64,000 nucleotides of DNA, from assembly GCA_010645155.1 (NCBI GenBank), contig JAAGOF010000100.1:274421-338420 (forward strand), given 5' to 3'. This DNA comes from Tigriopus japonicus (lineage: Eukaryota; Arthropoda; Copepoda; Harpacticoida; Harpacticidae). Numbering within the stretch: the stretch's first letter is position 1; every line of letters starts with the position of its first letter. A program made the translations under genes and the position numbers. This document shows positions 10,879 to 24,575 of this stretch, piece after piece. The notes under the pieces are model-generated. The model did no database searches. It saw only the letters and a program-made list of their open reading frames with translations, and had not been told where the DNA came from.

Positions 10879-11733
10879 CTATTCGAAAAGCGAAATGAAG
10901 GTTTGTTATGATTATAGTAGACATAAATTTAAATTTATTCGTTGGTAACAAAAAACACGAGCATGTTTTAAGACACTGTTTTACCAAAAAATTTACTTGG
11001 ATTTTCACTCCGCGACTAAATCACGGGAACAAGCTCTCATGAACGTAGCATTGAGTTTTGTTATGTACGGTTGGCAGGCACTTGGACTTTTAACATCAAA
11101 TTCTATCGAGAATCATTGGAAAAGATGAATGTGGAGATCACGATGGGTTGTTGACTTTGAGGCAATTTCTTACAACATTCTATTACTACATATCGAATTA
11201 TGGAGGAAACCGCCGTAATTGAGGCAGAGGTAGGAGGGACGCCAAAAACGATGATATTTTCGGTCCGGAGAGAAAAACCTTGAGAAATAACTATCTCATT
11301 CCTTGATGATCGATCCCACCCCGACCACCCTATTCCAAGTTGTTCGAGGCACGCAAAGGACTCGAAGGGTTTTGAAGGGGAAAAAGCGCTTTGTACCTTA
11401 AGCTGAAATTCATGTGAATGCCAAGCCTCCTGGGAGACCGGACCGTTGGTGGCTTTGCTTGTCGTTGGGTTTCAAATGAAATGGCTTTGAAATTGAGAGA
11501 AATATTTTTAAAAAAACCTATTGCAAAAAATCCTCGTCAAGCAAGAAAGTATGTACCTTTTTACATGTTTGCATCCTGAACAGGAGCGGATAAAATTATG
11601 GTGGGATCTGTGGAATCAAGGCTTGACAGGGGGAAGCGCCACGACAGATTACATCGCGGGGTCATAAAACTGGGGTGACTGGGTAAAACGGAGCAAAGGA
11701 ACTGTGTTCGTCATCAACAACACCTTTGAAATT
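10879..11733. other. Intergenic region between convergent XRN2 and E2F
   Basis: These 0.85 kb separate two genes meeting tail to tail and presumably hold both 3' UTRs. I see no open frame, inverted repeat or transposon boundary. Confidence 0.5.
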
Positions 11734-14358
11734 TTAGAGCAGGTCAAAAAGTTCATTCAAATTCTCTTGATCATCTAACGTGAAACTGTAGTCGGAGCTG
11801 GATAGAGGAGGCTCCAGCTGCAAGAGACCGCTCTCGGATCCGGCAGTCGTCGAGGTACTGTGGGGGGTGGGACGGCACACGGAACCTCCTTCGGGGGCAG
11901 CTGCCGCCGGAGTTGAAGCAGGGGAAGTCGTGGTCTTGTTGCTACTACTACTAGACCGTCGACCTCGCGATGACGAGGTGCTTTGTTGTCCCGTCACATC
12001 GGAAGCTGAGGCCACGACTGCCTGACCAGAGCTGTAGTCCAAATCACCTTCAGAGGCTGCAACTGGAAAGAAAAGAGACAACCTTCAGACATCATGTAAT
12101 TGAAGGGATGCCAATGCGAGGCTCCTGGCGCATCTAAAGATAGATCGTTGACACCTTGTTTGTTGTTGATGGCTAAACTCGATTCTCCTCAGGGGATGTG
12201 GTGACTGTGATACGCTGAATCATGTGGTGCTAGTGTTTCACGAGATTAACGGCCACGTTCTCGAGCACATCCACCTCAAGATCCAGCTGACCAAAATCAC
12301 GCAAAATTGGACGAGATTAAGCCTCTTAAGCCTAAGGCCAGTTACCATTTGTGTTTTTTTGCGAAAATCATTGCAATACCTTGATTGACTTCCGACGTGG
12401 TGACATCCGGCACCCACACGGTACTGCTACTGTGATACAGAATGTCAATGAAAGCTGAATCACAAGTGACAGGACCGTATGGGAACCGACACACTGAAGG
12501 CATCGTGAGAGCGAATCAACACTTGCAAAAGCACGGTCTCACCTTGTTCTTGGTCTAGCGTTTGTAATTGGAGTTTGTTTCCCATCGGGCCAAAATCCTC
12601 CGATCCAGATATCAGGAAATTTCGAATTTGTCCCAAATCCGAGCTCTGGCTTTCTTCTTCCAAGTCAAGTCTGGGAGGTGGGCTAGGCGGGGCAAGACCG
12701 GATTTGTTGGCTTTGGTCGGGCTAGCTTCCGACTCAGTGTCGGTGTTATCATCCGAACTGGACGGCGTGTGGGCACTTAATGCCGCCGTCCCAAGCCCCA
12801 GGGACTCCTCTTCCGGGCATAAGAATACCTCGATTTCACCATTGTCGCATTGCATATATATTTGCATTCCCTAGAAAATATCCGGAATATATTCTAGGTC
12901 ATTTTTGAGTGTGAAATTGGCGGAAAAATATCCAATAACAAACCTCCGAGGGGTGGGGTACTTGAAGTTTTGCTTCCGGTGGTGCCTTAATTGCCATAAC
13001 AGTCTGATTTCGGAATCGTGCCACATTTCTTAAATCTTGGTAAGTAACATAAGCGTTGCGCTTATCCTCATTGAGCAACTTCAACTGAAGTTCAGCATTT
13101 TTAATTAAATCGTCTAATTGATTTTCCTTGGCTTCGAGATCGGCTAGGTCTGTGTGAAGGTCGGCATGTTCAGCGGTGAGATCATGATACTGTGAGCCGC
13201 ACCAATGGACCATGTTTTTGGATTTCTTCTCCACAAGACCGATCCCTTCCAAAACATTTGTGATGTCGTAGATTCGCCTTTTTTGTACTTGAAGAGTTTC
13301 AGAAGCTTTATTCAAGTCCACCGTACCACTGAGAGACGAATGAAACAGGCTCACAAACTTCTTGGTTAACAGACCGAGCGACGTTTCGTAGCGGGTCTTT
13401 TCCAGAGGGGATCTGGCAGTCACTAAAATAAAATAATCAACATTTTTGTCTTAAAATGAGATTTCTCCTTCCCCTGTCAATCACCTCCTCGAGCATGCAA
13501 ATACAGTCAACACTTGCGAGGATTTTGGGACCCAATTCAACGTTTTGAAAATAAACCTATGTTGGTGAAAAGTGGAAGAAAGGGAAGGGCCATCGGAAGT
13601 AAGACAATAGTCCATTTTGCCCGTCTGACTCCACCTAATTATGAATGACCCTTTCCTGTGCATTGGGCCCTCAATCCCCGCCAGTGTTGTCTATAATGGT
13701 GGACACTTCAACATCAGGTTCTCTCTACTTCCACGTTGCAATTTGAAAAGAACTTACATTTCTTTGGACTAGGTGAGGATAAGTCTTGTGCTCTACGTTT
13801 AGGATTGGCTTTGATGGGGGTCTTGAATCCTTCAGGATCAACTGGAGCTTGATCCAGATTCAACTTCCGCCGAGCCTCGGACTTGACCGATGGGACCATC
13901 GTCACGTGTCCGTTGTTGGACGAGTTGAATTGGTGGTGTCCCCCACTCCCAAAAGCGCTACTGCCGCTATTTGGAGTATACATGGTGCGCGACTTCGGGG
14001 TGAATTGGCCATATTCGTGGTCTGAGGCTGAACCTAACCCCGAAGACGAGGACAAACTACCCCGGTGCTGAGGAGTCGAACGAAGCGGTTGGGAGGGTGT
14101 CCCTTCGGGCTTGATTATCGTGAAGGTGGAAGTCGTGTTGCGTCGACCTCCTGGACCCCCACCCGAGGACGGCGTACTATTAAAAATGGCACGCCGGACA
14201 CCCGGGCCAGTGGGTGTGACGTGAATGGGCGTAGGGGTGGACCCTGAGCCGTCTAAAGTACCTCGAACCCCTTGGGACCATAAAGCTGAGAGAGAAGTAG
14301 GTGTGGCGGGCGGGGTCGTGACTTTAGGGCCCAACCGCAGCGGCGAGGGAGTAGCCAT
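11734..14358 (-). CDS. E2F: E2F transcription factor (E2F1-3 type), five exons
   Basis: Cell-cycle transcription factor that pairs with DP and is restrained by retinoblastoma-family pocket proteins. Exons in transcript order: 14358-13758, 13422-12944, 12870-12543, 12454-12380, 12062-11734. Splice phases close to 603 aa. A cyclin-A-binding-like RxL motif, ARRKLNL, is at 162-168. The winged-helix DNA-binding domain spans about 211-276 and includes the hallmark [14 protein letters not shown] leucine-rich coiled coil (about 285-320) and marked box ([14 protein letters not shown], then [10 protein letters not shown]) provide dimerisation. The last 19 residues, [19 protein letters not shown], match the pocket-binding transactivation motif. 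This rules out the repressor E2F6-8 classes. The N-terminal 160 residues are Ser/Thr/Pro/Gly-rich. ATG 14358 sits in GCCATGG, an excellent Kozak context; in-frame sequence upstream has no ATG and begins after a likely 5'-UTR acceptor at 14462-14463. Confidence 0.95.
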
Positions 14359-14461
14359 GGCGACTTCTATAACTCTCTTCCGTTGGCAGAGAATCCATGA
14401 AACATTTGCATTATGTTGAACGGCCAATGGATGCGTCAAGGATGTTCAGCGTTTGCGTTGC

Positions 14462-16193
14462 CTAAAACAAACAACAACAAAAACACGTTTAACCCATAGG
14501 TCCAAGCGGGTGGAAGGCCCCCTATCTCTTGTCGGGAGGTAAAGAAGGCGGGTTGACGTCAAATCAAAAGATTTGGTTAGGTACGGGGAAGGCGACAACG
14601 GTTAGCATTCAGGGATGCAATTGAAGTGCAGGACGCGATCGCATGGTGGTGAAAAGTGACGGAAAGAGCGGGATCATTACGTTAAAGGGAGAAATAAGGG
14701 TTGATCTGGTCCTCAACGTCATATGAAATATTGCTTTCCTCGCCCAAACTTTTAACCAACATCGCTTTTATGCCGTCCCCAATTGTGGCCTAGAGCGAGT
14801 CTATTTCACATCGGGCAAAACCCGAGTGTCACGTTCAGGCGCCGCAATAATCACGAGCCGAGAACGCTTTTAGATTACAGCGAATTTTTTTCCTCAAATT
14901 CCGCAAACACTGGAAGAAGTGCCAAATATAAATAAATGATCATGGTATTTTGAAATTTAGGAAAATTTAGAGCCAAGGGATTTATTTGGGTCGTGCATCC
15001 ATAAATCCCGTGCCAGTTTCTTTTGATCCGGTCTCGTTTCGCAATGAATTACTTTTCCGCGATGAGCACGAAGGATTTGTCCGTTCTCGATAAGCCCGCT
15101 AGCTCGTTCGTTGTCGTTCGAGAGCGGCGAGCGTTACGGCCATTTGGCCATGATTGGCAACGGTTGATTTCCGAGAAAAGCTAGCTAGTTAGATCCTCAT
15201 CCCTCGAAGAAGGTAGGTTGTTCCCGAGGTTTTCCAAGTCCAGCTCGATCCCTCCCGACTGTGAAGGACGGACGCTCTGAAGTAGCGCAACAAGCGCCCA
15301 CCAGGGGGACACACTCGAACAACGAAAACATCATGGCGGGAACCGCGCGAACCGGGAACACCCACACAAACACGATCAACGAGATCGCTCGGGGAAATGG
15401 AAAAAGACCGAACTCACCCCGTGCGCGATAGCCTGCCTCGAAGGGCGGGAGGGGCGGGTCACGGAGACGTCAAAGGCCGAGAAAACCGCCACCCCGAGCG
15501 AGCACCCGATTCGGAGAAGAAATCGCCGCCGCAACCGCCGCCGCTCTCACGGCCAATGTGCATCGGTTCAAACGGGCAAGAAGGAAGGGCGGATTGAAGT
15601 TGGACTTGAACTCGGACTCGGTTGGATCTGCAAAGAGGTCGAGCGACTCGTTCGACGACCACGGCTTCCTCCCTTCATTATCAGGCCCAAACACGAGTCA
15701 GTCAGTCAGTCAGTCAGTCAGTCACAGACAGACACACAGACAGGCGGCAGAGGCCGAACGGCCCAGTCCCTCACGCAACGCAGGAACCGACCAGGAACGG
15801 ACCAAAGCCTGGAATGCTAAAGCCAGCCTGATGAGACTGATCCACAGAAAGCGGAACAGGAGGAGCAGAAGGAGGAGGAGGAGGAAAAGAAGCCAGCCGA
15901 GCCAGCGAGGAGGACATTGGGCCGACCAACCAAGCAGCCCAGAGCGTGTGAACCCGCCTCAAAGCCTCACTCACGGCTTCACAGCCCGAGGAAGACCGAG
16001 TCAGTGAGGCAGTCCAACCAACCAACCAACCAAACAACTAACAGGAGAGAGCGAGGTCCTAGCTGGCGGCATCTGCGAAGGGAGACCCAAGCCAAGAACC
16101 TCTCACCACAGGACGCGAACATCAGCTGACGCGTAGCCCCAAAAAGGCCCTTAGAACGGCGCAAATCTGCGATGAATTTGAACGAAATTGCCA
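14462..16193 (-). promoter_or_regulatory. E2F upstream region with GC-rich block
   Basis: Sequence upstream of the E2F coding start. A pyrimidine-rich stretch ending in AG on the minus strand abuts 14461, so a non-coding first exon probably lies further upstream. Bases about 15200-16130 are much more GC-rich than the surroundings and include a GTCA array (15695-15724), candidate promoter territory. Long frames on both strands here reflect base composition and match no protein I recognise. Confidence 0.45.
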
Positions 16194-17608
16194 ATGGAAG
16201 CGATTATCGTATCATAATACAGACCTGCTGCCGTTAGCAGTCTAGACTTGCCAAAAAAGTCCCAGTTTTTAAGGGTCAGATTTTCGAAAAATGTTGCATT
16301 TAATAGCAATTAGTGTTTAATGAAAGCTCGTGCATCAGCAAGTTCGAGCCTTCGAGCTTGGAACAACCATTGCACGAACGTCCGAACGAACTCGAGCTTA
16401 TGGCTAGATCGCCTAGTAAAAATGGAAAATAACGCAAACAGATGCACATGATGCAGTTTACATACTCAGCTATATTTGATTTTGTCAATCTCATTCTCTA
16501 ATCTGATTATCTCAATTCTTTCACAGCAAATCTGTTAAGTCAAGTCTTCCACTCAATTGAAGCAGGACTGACGAAGTGTACTTCACTCGACCACATTAAA
16601 TTTTAAATATTTCAAAGTTTAGTCATGTAATAAAAACATTAGCGGGTTGTCAAGGTGTATCAGCAAGACGCAATTTCATGCATTATATTTAATAGAAACT
16701 GGAAACGTTAGGCTATTGTGAAAGTAAGTAACCGAACTTTGGCCAAATTTTGATTAAAGCCAGTTTGGCCGTGATGGCAAAACTGATCGGAGGGGTCCGG
16801 TAATGACCCGTACTGCGATTTGAAGCCAAAAAAAGCAGGGGTGCTAAAAAATCGCCTGAAATTGGAATTTGCGCCGATTCTTTTTCTTCTTTGGTTCACG
16901 GGCCATTGCACCATGCATTGAAATCTGTAAGCTGTAAGCTTCCTGACGCTCATAGACAAGGGGGGGCGGGACACAGACCATATAATGGCATTGTATGATC
17001 TGTGGGCCGGGAACATCACTGTACAGTAATATGGTTTCCGTGCGTATCTGAACTTGAATTCCGTGAAGGCTCGATGCTCGCTAGCCCAAGCTTCGAACGG
17101 TTCGTGCATTGAGCAACATTGAAAGGCCGAACCATTCGCTCGAGCTTCTGCATGAGCTTTCGAGCCAGAAACACTAATAGCAATGGCTTGGTTAATGTAT
17201 GTTGTGAAGTATTGCAAAGTAATTTAAAAGCAAATGGAGAAATTGGCACCCTTCCATTAAACAAATTATTAGTTTTCAGGCTTAGTTGCCCCAGGAACCG
17301 ATCTCCTCGGGTCATCTTGTTAATCAAAGTCGGGCATTCCGGATTCAAAAGTTCGGAAGAGCCCTCTCAATTTAAGTAGCAAAATTTTGGATGAAAACAA
17401 CAAAACATACTATTTTGCAAAAAAATGTCAAGAATTGCTATTTCAACTTCAAGTTGTGCAGATGAGAAAGGAATTGTTGCAATTATCAGGCCTAAATCTT
17501 TTCTCTTAAAAAACTAAGATCTTCGTTTTAGCTACCTTTCACGCTCACTAGAAACACATGTCTTCCGAACTTTTTTTTTCCCGCCAAAAATGATGACATC
17601 ACTAGTCT
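16194..17608. repeat. Dispersed repeat family R1, copy 2 (split by a hAT-like insertion)
   Basis: Colinear with copy 1 at 472-2165 (see that entry). It is interrupted after ATAGCAAT at 16303-16310 and resumes at 17177. The two copies differ by many substitutions and small indels, so the family is old. It is non-coding. Confidence 0.7.
16311..17176. mobile_element. Non-autonomous hAT-like element, TSD ATAGCAAT
   Basis: This 866-bp insert starts TAGTGTTT and ends AAACACTA. It is flanked by ATAGCAAT (16303-16310, 17177-17184). Copy 1 of repeat R1 has no insert at the equivalent point, which confirms the boundary. A 169-codon minus-strand frame inside shows no transposase motif I recognise and its first ATG lies outside the element. 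Subterminal repeats of CGAGCTT-like words occur at both ends. Confidence 0.85.
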
Positions 17609-18257
17609 AGCTCTTTCAGCTCTAAAATTGGCCCCTAAACTGAGCTCTTTTTGATCTTGAACAGTTGGACACGCTGAACACATCTGTCTTGAGTACAAAT
17701 TTCTTCTATGCCAGAAATAAAGCCTTAATATTTAGCCGGAAATAGCTAACTGTGCTGAGTTGTAGCTAGATTACAAAGAATAATTACCAGAATGACTAAA
17801 TGTAACTTTAAATTCAATATTACCATTTTTGATACAGTTGGGGAATAATTTTTAAATTTTTTTTTTGGCCTTTTTGGAGTAGATTAACTTTAATTTTTTT
17901 TGTGAAAATCAGTAACTTTTTCTACGCACTCTGAATAGTTCTTGAATGGTGAACGTGATTTACCCAAGAGTGGGTTGCATTTAATTATCTTCTAAGAGAC
18001 AGATACACACACCACAATGATGTCGAAACAATTCATCCACTGATTTAGTATAAAATATTAAAAATAGAGTCCATAAAACTTTCCTATCGTTCCCTCTATG
18101 GGGCCTCTTTGGGCTCTCAAAAACAACGACAAACAGCTGCCATCGCATCCTCTTCCGTAATATCCATGCCCAAGCCAATGCTCACTGGCCGGCTGGCTGG
18201 CTTGAACTAGAGACCGCCGCTCACTCTTTGGAAAAGAGCACGAAAAGAGGCTTAGAT

Positions 18258-19065
18258 CAGTGCTGCCAAATGCTGGGTGGGGAGTGATAAAGTTGATAAC
18301 ATATTACGAAAAAATCTAAAATTTTCATGAGAAGTTCAAAATTTTGAATTATGATTTTTCAATGACGTTGATGGAAGTGGTTGAAATTGAAAGCAGAATT
18401 AAAACGCAGAGATAGAAGAAAAATAGAAGGTTATAAAATGGGTTCTTCTCAAGCGTCATTGTGTGGTGATTTATATTTTTTTTGTTGTCCAAGTTTTGCA
18501 AAAGTTTTCAACTCCAAAATTCTAGTTTGCTTGTTATAGTAGCTACATATTTCCAAAAAACTGTCTTCTGTTTTCAAAATCGTCTAAGAAATTCGCAAAA
18601 CTTAGACGTCCAAGGTACAATCACTAAAATTTGTTGTCCATCAGATGTAAAAGTTACAAAAATGGAAAAAAGTCGATAAAGTTTTATCTTAACATTGAAA
18701 GAATGTTTTCTCCCAATTATTTTTGAGGCAAAAATTCGGTTTTGTTAACGAAAAAATGGTAATTTTTCTTTAATTTGAGAAGAACCCGTCCAAAAATTGA
18801 AAATCTGCAGAAAATGCCAACATATCTAATAGAAATGTTCGTTTATTTTATTACATATATTGGGCCACTCTGTCATAATGGATAGTTTGTCGAAGCCTTC
18901 TCTGTGTGTTTGTAAGATTATTTTTTGTCCATGGCCAGTCCAAATGTTGGGGTAATCTTACCCCCAAAATGGATGGTTTTGTAACATGGGGAAATTTTGG
19001 GGGTAATTTCTGGGGTGAGTTACGACTTTTCTGGGGTATTTTCGAAAAAAAATCTGGCCCCACTG
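18258..19065. mobile_element. Non-autonomous hAT-like element, CAGTG termini
   Basis: The 808-bp element begins CAGTGCTGCCAAAT and ends, inverted, ATCTGGCCCCACTG. Flanks GCTTAGAT (18250-18257) and GTTTAGAT (19066-19073) match at 7 of 8 positions. Its right terminal ~45 bp recur at about 33541-33593, so it belongs to a family. No transposase was seen. Confidence 0.7.
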
Positions 19066-22000
19066 GTTTAGATCCATCAATCCGATCAGCCGTCGACACC
19101 ACAGATCGTCAAGACACTCAGCATGGACGAGAAGAACGATGCACGCACATACTCACAGACTGAGCCGGTCCACAACATCCAACGGACCTAAGGCGACCCG
19201 ACACGTGATAGCAAGACCAATTGCATACAGGGTTCCCAGAGCTCCCAATACTCTACTAGTTGCACTTGAAATGGCAGATCTTCAAGTTCCTTTTGACAAT
19301 GGTGGTCAAGTCATCGTAATCAGGCAAATGACGACTTTGCAATGACAAAGCGCCAATAGAAACGTTACGCCTCCTTAAAAGTGTTTTATCTTTTGGCCTG
19401 CAGATGACGTTTCGATAGCTCATATGTACTAATCTGTTCTGCCTAAATAGCCATCTTTCAGGCTTTTTGTGACAAACTCTATAACACAAACATCTTAAAA
19501 ATGAAGCAAAGACCGATTTTGAAACGGCGAGAGCCTGCGCTCCAAGGACAAATGTGCATTGTTTTTTGGGGGGGACTTCAAAAAACGTACTCAACGCTTA
19601 GTTTAAGAATCTGCCAATATTTTTTACATCTAAACAAGACAGACGGTGCATGCGTTTGTTTTAGCTGAACTCAGATTTGCATTGAACTTAAAGCAAAGAA
19701 TCTCTCTTCTCTGGACAAGTAACAGACAATTCCTCAATACAGCTTAGGGCATATGGGAGCTGACAACTCAGAAATATTATTTTTTATGATTCAAACTCAT
19801 ATTGCATGGCTTTGTGATATCTCTCAAATGGTATTGGAACATTCATCTTTAAACTAAAGAAAAACATTTCAAAATTGTTGATTCAATTAGATCTCAACAA
19901 ACAACTATCAATGAGAACTTGTTGAAATTAGAAGAGAAGAGAGAGAATAGCACCAAAATCACCAAGAAATTGGCAGTGCTCAAGTTGCAATAGATTTTAT
20001 GAAAATATCCAAACAGGAAAATCATTCTAGCAAATACTTTAGAGATTAAACCTTTTAAAACTGAAGAATTTCAAATGTGTTTTGTTCTGAATTTAAAGGT
20101 ATCACAACTTTGATATCTTGTTCAAATTTCAAATTTTCCCCTGACTTTGATTGGGGAAAGTTTTTACTCATTCAAGTGTTGATTAGGCAACTTAATTGGA
20201 CACCTAACAAGTTATAACACCTATGACTTGGGCATGTTTACCAAACTTGTCTATTTCTGGAAAATTGAAGTCCTGTTGCTCACTTTTGACTAAGATAATG
20301 AGTTTCAATCATGTTTTTTTGCTTTACTTTTGAGAAGACTTTATTTTGAGCAAGGTCCCTTGGATTGTTTTTGACCCAGGATGACCAGATGTAGTTTTAA
20401 AAAGCTAAACTGAGCCTTTTCCAAGATTTTAGGTGAAACATAGTTTCAAAAAAAAATTATAACCTTTCCAACGGTTTTTTAGTTTGCAATTTACATTTTT
20501 TTGCCTTTTCTAGCATTTTCCTGGCACTTAAATTTTTCAGCATTTTGCATTTTCACTGAAATGAAATAAAATTTTGCTCATTGAACTTAAGAAAATAATT
20601 TTATATGATCAAGATGTTCCCTGGAAATCTGAAGAATTTTTCAGATTTCCAATTAACTTAAACTTTTTTAAAATGATCAAACAACACATGACCACATTAT
20701 TTGATGCAAACAACAATACTAATCACAATCAATATTTATTCATTTAAATTTTTGGGATTGATTGACCATGAAGCCCATGAGAGGCAGAAATAAGTTATTA
20801 GGAATCATTTTTTGCTAATCCTGGACTTTCTTGCCAAAGTCTAGAAATTTAGATGAATGCAAGAAGAATGGTTCTGACTGAGAAAATTCAAGAAGTCTAC
20901 TTTGCTTCATTCTTAAGCTAGAATTACACTTAAAATTTAAGCGTCAGTTTTTGTAGACTTTTGTTTACTTTTTGTATTCCATTTGTGGTCTTGCAGGCAC
21001 AGGGGCAACAGAAACGAAATCAGCTTTGCTTTACACCAGAATCTGACAAAAAAAATGGAACGTTTAGAAACTGAAAAGGCTTATAATTTGTAAATGGTCA
21101 AAAAATTAAGGCCATAGAGGAATTAACATGAAGCCAAATTGTAAAAAAAACTATTTTTTGGTGCTACACTTGGACGCTTGAGCCTTACCCATCAAGCAAA
21201 GCCAGGTATCACATCATCCACATATTTCTAATAGTCAATTTTAAGCCTGATATCAGAATGGTTCTTTGTGTGTGGGTGTGGATTAAACTCTAAACTTTCC
21301 TTCAGTAAGGTTGGGAGGAGAATTGGGCCTGGAACCTCTCTTTTTATAAAATACTGCGCTGACCATGATACCACATCTCATCCCTACTAAAAATATTTCA
21401 TGCCCAAAAAACTTTGAAAGTAAAACCTTTTTAGGCTTGTATTCTCATAATTTAGTCATGCTAATCATGCCTTACTTATTTTTGGCGGAAATCCTAAAAT
21501 CATAAAAAACATTTCAAAAGTTTAGCCTTTTAGGCTTTTTATTGTGTATTTATCTTTATGTTGCACAAACCTAGCTTGTTTGATAATTTAGCTTCAAAGC
21601 TTTGCTGGAATTTAGTCACACTGATGAGGCCAATGACTGGATGGAAGATTCAATCTTTTCAAGAACATTCAGAATCCTCCAAAGAACCCATGGCTACTAA
21701 AGTCAAGTTCATCATGTGCTTAAGAACAGTCCTCCATTTGGTACAAGTCATGAGTACTTGTTTTCTTTTCCTTTTTTTTTTGAAATCTGTCATGTGTGGA
21801 CTATTGATCTATGTTTAATCCAGTAACTTGCCTGACAACAGGGTGAACCATGAATATAACTTTTGACCAAATGAACAAAATAACTAAGTTCAAAATTCAT
21901 TGCTCTTTTCAAGTCAAAATGTCTACCAGGTATCTTTAATTTCCATTGAGGTCTACTAATGCCCAAATAACTTGCATAAGCTTTTGGTGGCAATATTCTT

Positions 22001-22482
22001 CACACAATACTTTTTTCAAGCTTTGTAGAACTTGTCATTAGTGTGTCAATCCCATTTCACATGTTTACCAATGTTCTTTGAAGGAGGACATCTCAAGGGA
22101 CCATAGAACAACCACTGACGGTTGTCTGGTGTGTTATTGGTCAAACTCTTGCAAATTGGTCCCTAAATCATGCAAAATGTTCATTAACAATTGAGATTTT
22201 CCTTCTTATGTCATTCCATGGTACTATTTTTGAATCAGGTGTTAACTTCTTGGTAATTTCTCAATCTAGAGAGTAGGGGAGAGTAAAGAAGTATACACTT
22301 TGTTCAGGACATTCAACATCATGTGTATAATTGGCAGAGCACAAACCTCAATTTTGCAATTGGTTTTAAGGCTGAAATTTTTTTGGACCTTTTTAACATG
22401 TTGACCAAAATATCTCAATCTCACATGTTAATTGAAATCTTTGAAGAAAAGTACAAAATGGTTCAAGTTCTGTGGACTGTCT
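19066..22482. other. AT-rich gene-free stretch
   Basis: This is about 3.4 kb with no coding region I can support. Sequence around 19066-19330 is less AT-rich and contains short frames, but none matches a family I know. The remainder is AT-rich with homopolymer runs. I found no element boundaries here; old decayed repeats are likely. Confidence 0.45.
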
Positions 22483-23575
22483 TAATGGGGTATTCGTGAA
22501 GGAGACAGCTGCTGAAGTTACCTAAAATCGATTGTAGACGGCGCCACATTTGACTAGGCGAGAAGAAAATTTTGCTACGGAAGTACTGCTACCTTGAAAG
22601 TCCTTTTTAGACACTATTTCATCAGTTTTTCAAGGATTTATTGATCTAAAAATAATGGAAAATAAGTTTACTTCATGATTTTGTCACATTTTTATCCATA
22701 CACCTGGACATTTCTTTCGAAAACCGAGTTTCAAGTGTACATATAATGTTGCGTGAGTTTGAAAATTACGTCTTAAATCAAGCAAGTCAGAAACGACTCA
22801 TGCACGGATTTTTTCCTGTCTGGTCAGGACCAAATTCGTCCCTGGGACTCTGATAAGGTTTTAAACCCCAAAATCGACCAAAAAATGATTGGAATTGTTG
22901 TAGGGCTGGTTGGGAAGGGTGGTTTGATCAAATCCAATAGTTTCTATGACCCCAAGCACGACGACTTCGAAGCTCATCATTCAATTTCTCAGCCAACAAT
23001 TATCGGCAGTGGGACTTTTCCGGCTGGGCTCTTACAAGTTGTGGAAAAAGTACAATCTGAAGTATGAAGCTTTTATTCTAGTCTATTTTAGTTCCCTACT
23101 AGTTCGCAGTAATATTCTTCATTCACGCAACTCCAACGTAAATAAGTTTTGCATATTTTGTAAAAGCTAGGTGTCATGTCAGTTACCTGCAAATTTGTCA
23201 ATTTTTTGACCGCAAACAACGGCAAACAACGATGCGACAATAAATATTCATCAAATTGATGTTGCCGAGCGGGAAGTGTCGCACAAAGGATATTTCCAAA
23301 CTTACACAACATTATATGTACACTTGAAACTCGCTTTTTAAAAGAAAAGTCCCCGTGTATGGGTAAAAATGTGACAAAATCATGAGGTAAACTTATTTTC
23401 TTTTATTTTTAGATCAATAAATCCTTGAAAAACTGATGAAATAGTGTCTAAAAAGGACTTTCAAGGTAGCACTACTTCCGTAGCAGAATTTTATTCTCGC
23501 CTAGTCAAATGTGGCGCCGTCTACAATTGATTTTAGGCAACTTCAGCAGCTGTCTCCTTCACGAATACCCCATTA
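22483..23575. mobile_element. Foldback element with ~270-bp terminal inverted repeats
   Basis: Bases 22483 to about 22755 and about 23295 to 23575 are inverted copies, roughly 93% identical by eye. They start TAATGGGGTATTCGTGAAGG and include the shared stretch TGTAGACGGCGCCACATTTG. The ~540-bp centre has no recognisable gene. A flank of TTAA on the left and TTAG on the right hints at a TTAA target, but this is unproven. Arms this long would form a strong hairpin if transcribed. Confidence 0.8.
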
Positions 23576-24017
23576 GGAAATGTCAGTTTCAAATTTAAAA
23601 ATGTTAATGTGAAGGAAATAATGACATTGGAAATTTCTACTTGCCAAAATTTTAAGGTTGTACTGTAGCAAAATATAGTAGAGGTTTTTTAGAATACAAA
23701 GATTAATTTGTCAAAAATCCAAGTTCCTATAAAGATTTTGCAAGTTAAAAATCATGTTTTGTTACAGTTCATCAATTTTTTGAGTTTCATTGATTCGTAG
23801 TTATTGTATTTGAGTTATCATTTGTTTTTTCATTATATTTTCATTTGACTGTATTTATTGTAAGACAATGTCGTTTGTTTTAACAAGCTGAGTCAAAAAA
23901 TATTGTTTTTTTTTTGCTTCTTAGGCCTCAAGTTGTGCAGCCTCAGACCGTAAACTTGTCATGCCTGAGTCAGCTGTCGTGTGTGCGTCTATGTAGCATG
24001 CTAGTGACTCCGACTGC

Positions 24018-24470
24018 CGTCCATAGACGATGTGAGGTCCGGACAAAAGCACAGCAAAATAGCGTTGCCAGATATTTCCAAATCAATGGTTTCAAATTGC
24101 AAAACGGCAAATGCCAAGGATAACATTTCTCATTTGAAAAAGGTTCTACTTCGAAAACAGAAACAAAAACATCTTAATTATTGCCCTAACGAAAATTCTT
24201 ATTTTCAAGATTCTCAGTTTCCATATTCCAGATAATTAAAGTGTTTTTAATCTCACATTTATTCTTTGGAGTAGAACGTCTGAATGGCTTTAAATCATTC
24301 CTTTTGGTTTCCAAATTTGTTAGCTCAAGTGCCAATCATGACATAACACAATTTGTTTCTTTCAAACCAAATCTGACTTTTTTCTTGATGTGTTTTGGCA
24401 TGACGGATTCGAAAAGTTCTGACAACACTGGTTCGCTCTTCCGTCCGGACCTCACATTGTCATAATTACC
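24018..24470. mobile_element. TIR element family F, copy 1
   Basis: Inverted ends GACGATGTGAGGTCCGGAC (24026 onward) and GTCCGGACCTCACATTGTC (to 24461) bracket about 430 bp. The interior is an inverted match to the copy at 34811-35229, including a shared ACTGGTTCGCTCTT word. The left terminus has decayed, so no target duplication is visible here. Confidence 0.65.
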
Positions 24471-24575
24471 CAAAAAAGTTGTCAACTTTAATGAACTATT
24501 TTCAAACTGAATAATTTTTGAAAGATGGGAAAAAGTTATCCCAAACTTGTTTTCTTGATGAAAAGGTAGTTGCAG

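Noticed and set aside
15397..16129. Several overlapping 60-149 codon frames upstream of E2F
   Set aside because: They are Arg/Ser/Pro/Gln-rich products of a GC-rich region with frames open on both strands and no conserved motif.
16708..17217. 169-codon minus-strand frame
   Set aside because: Its start lies outside the hAT-like element that holds most of it, and the sequence matches no transposase motif. Treated as chance.
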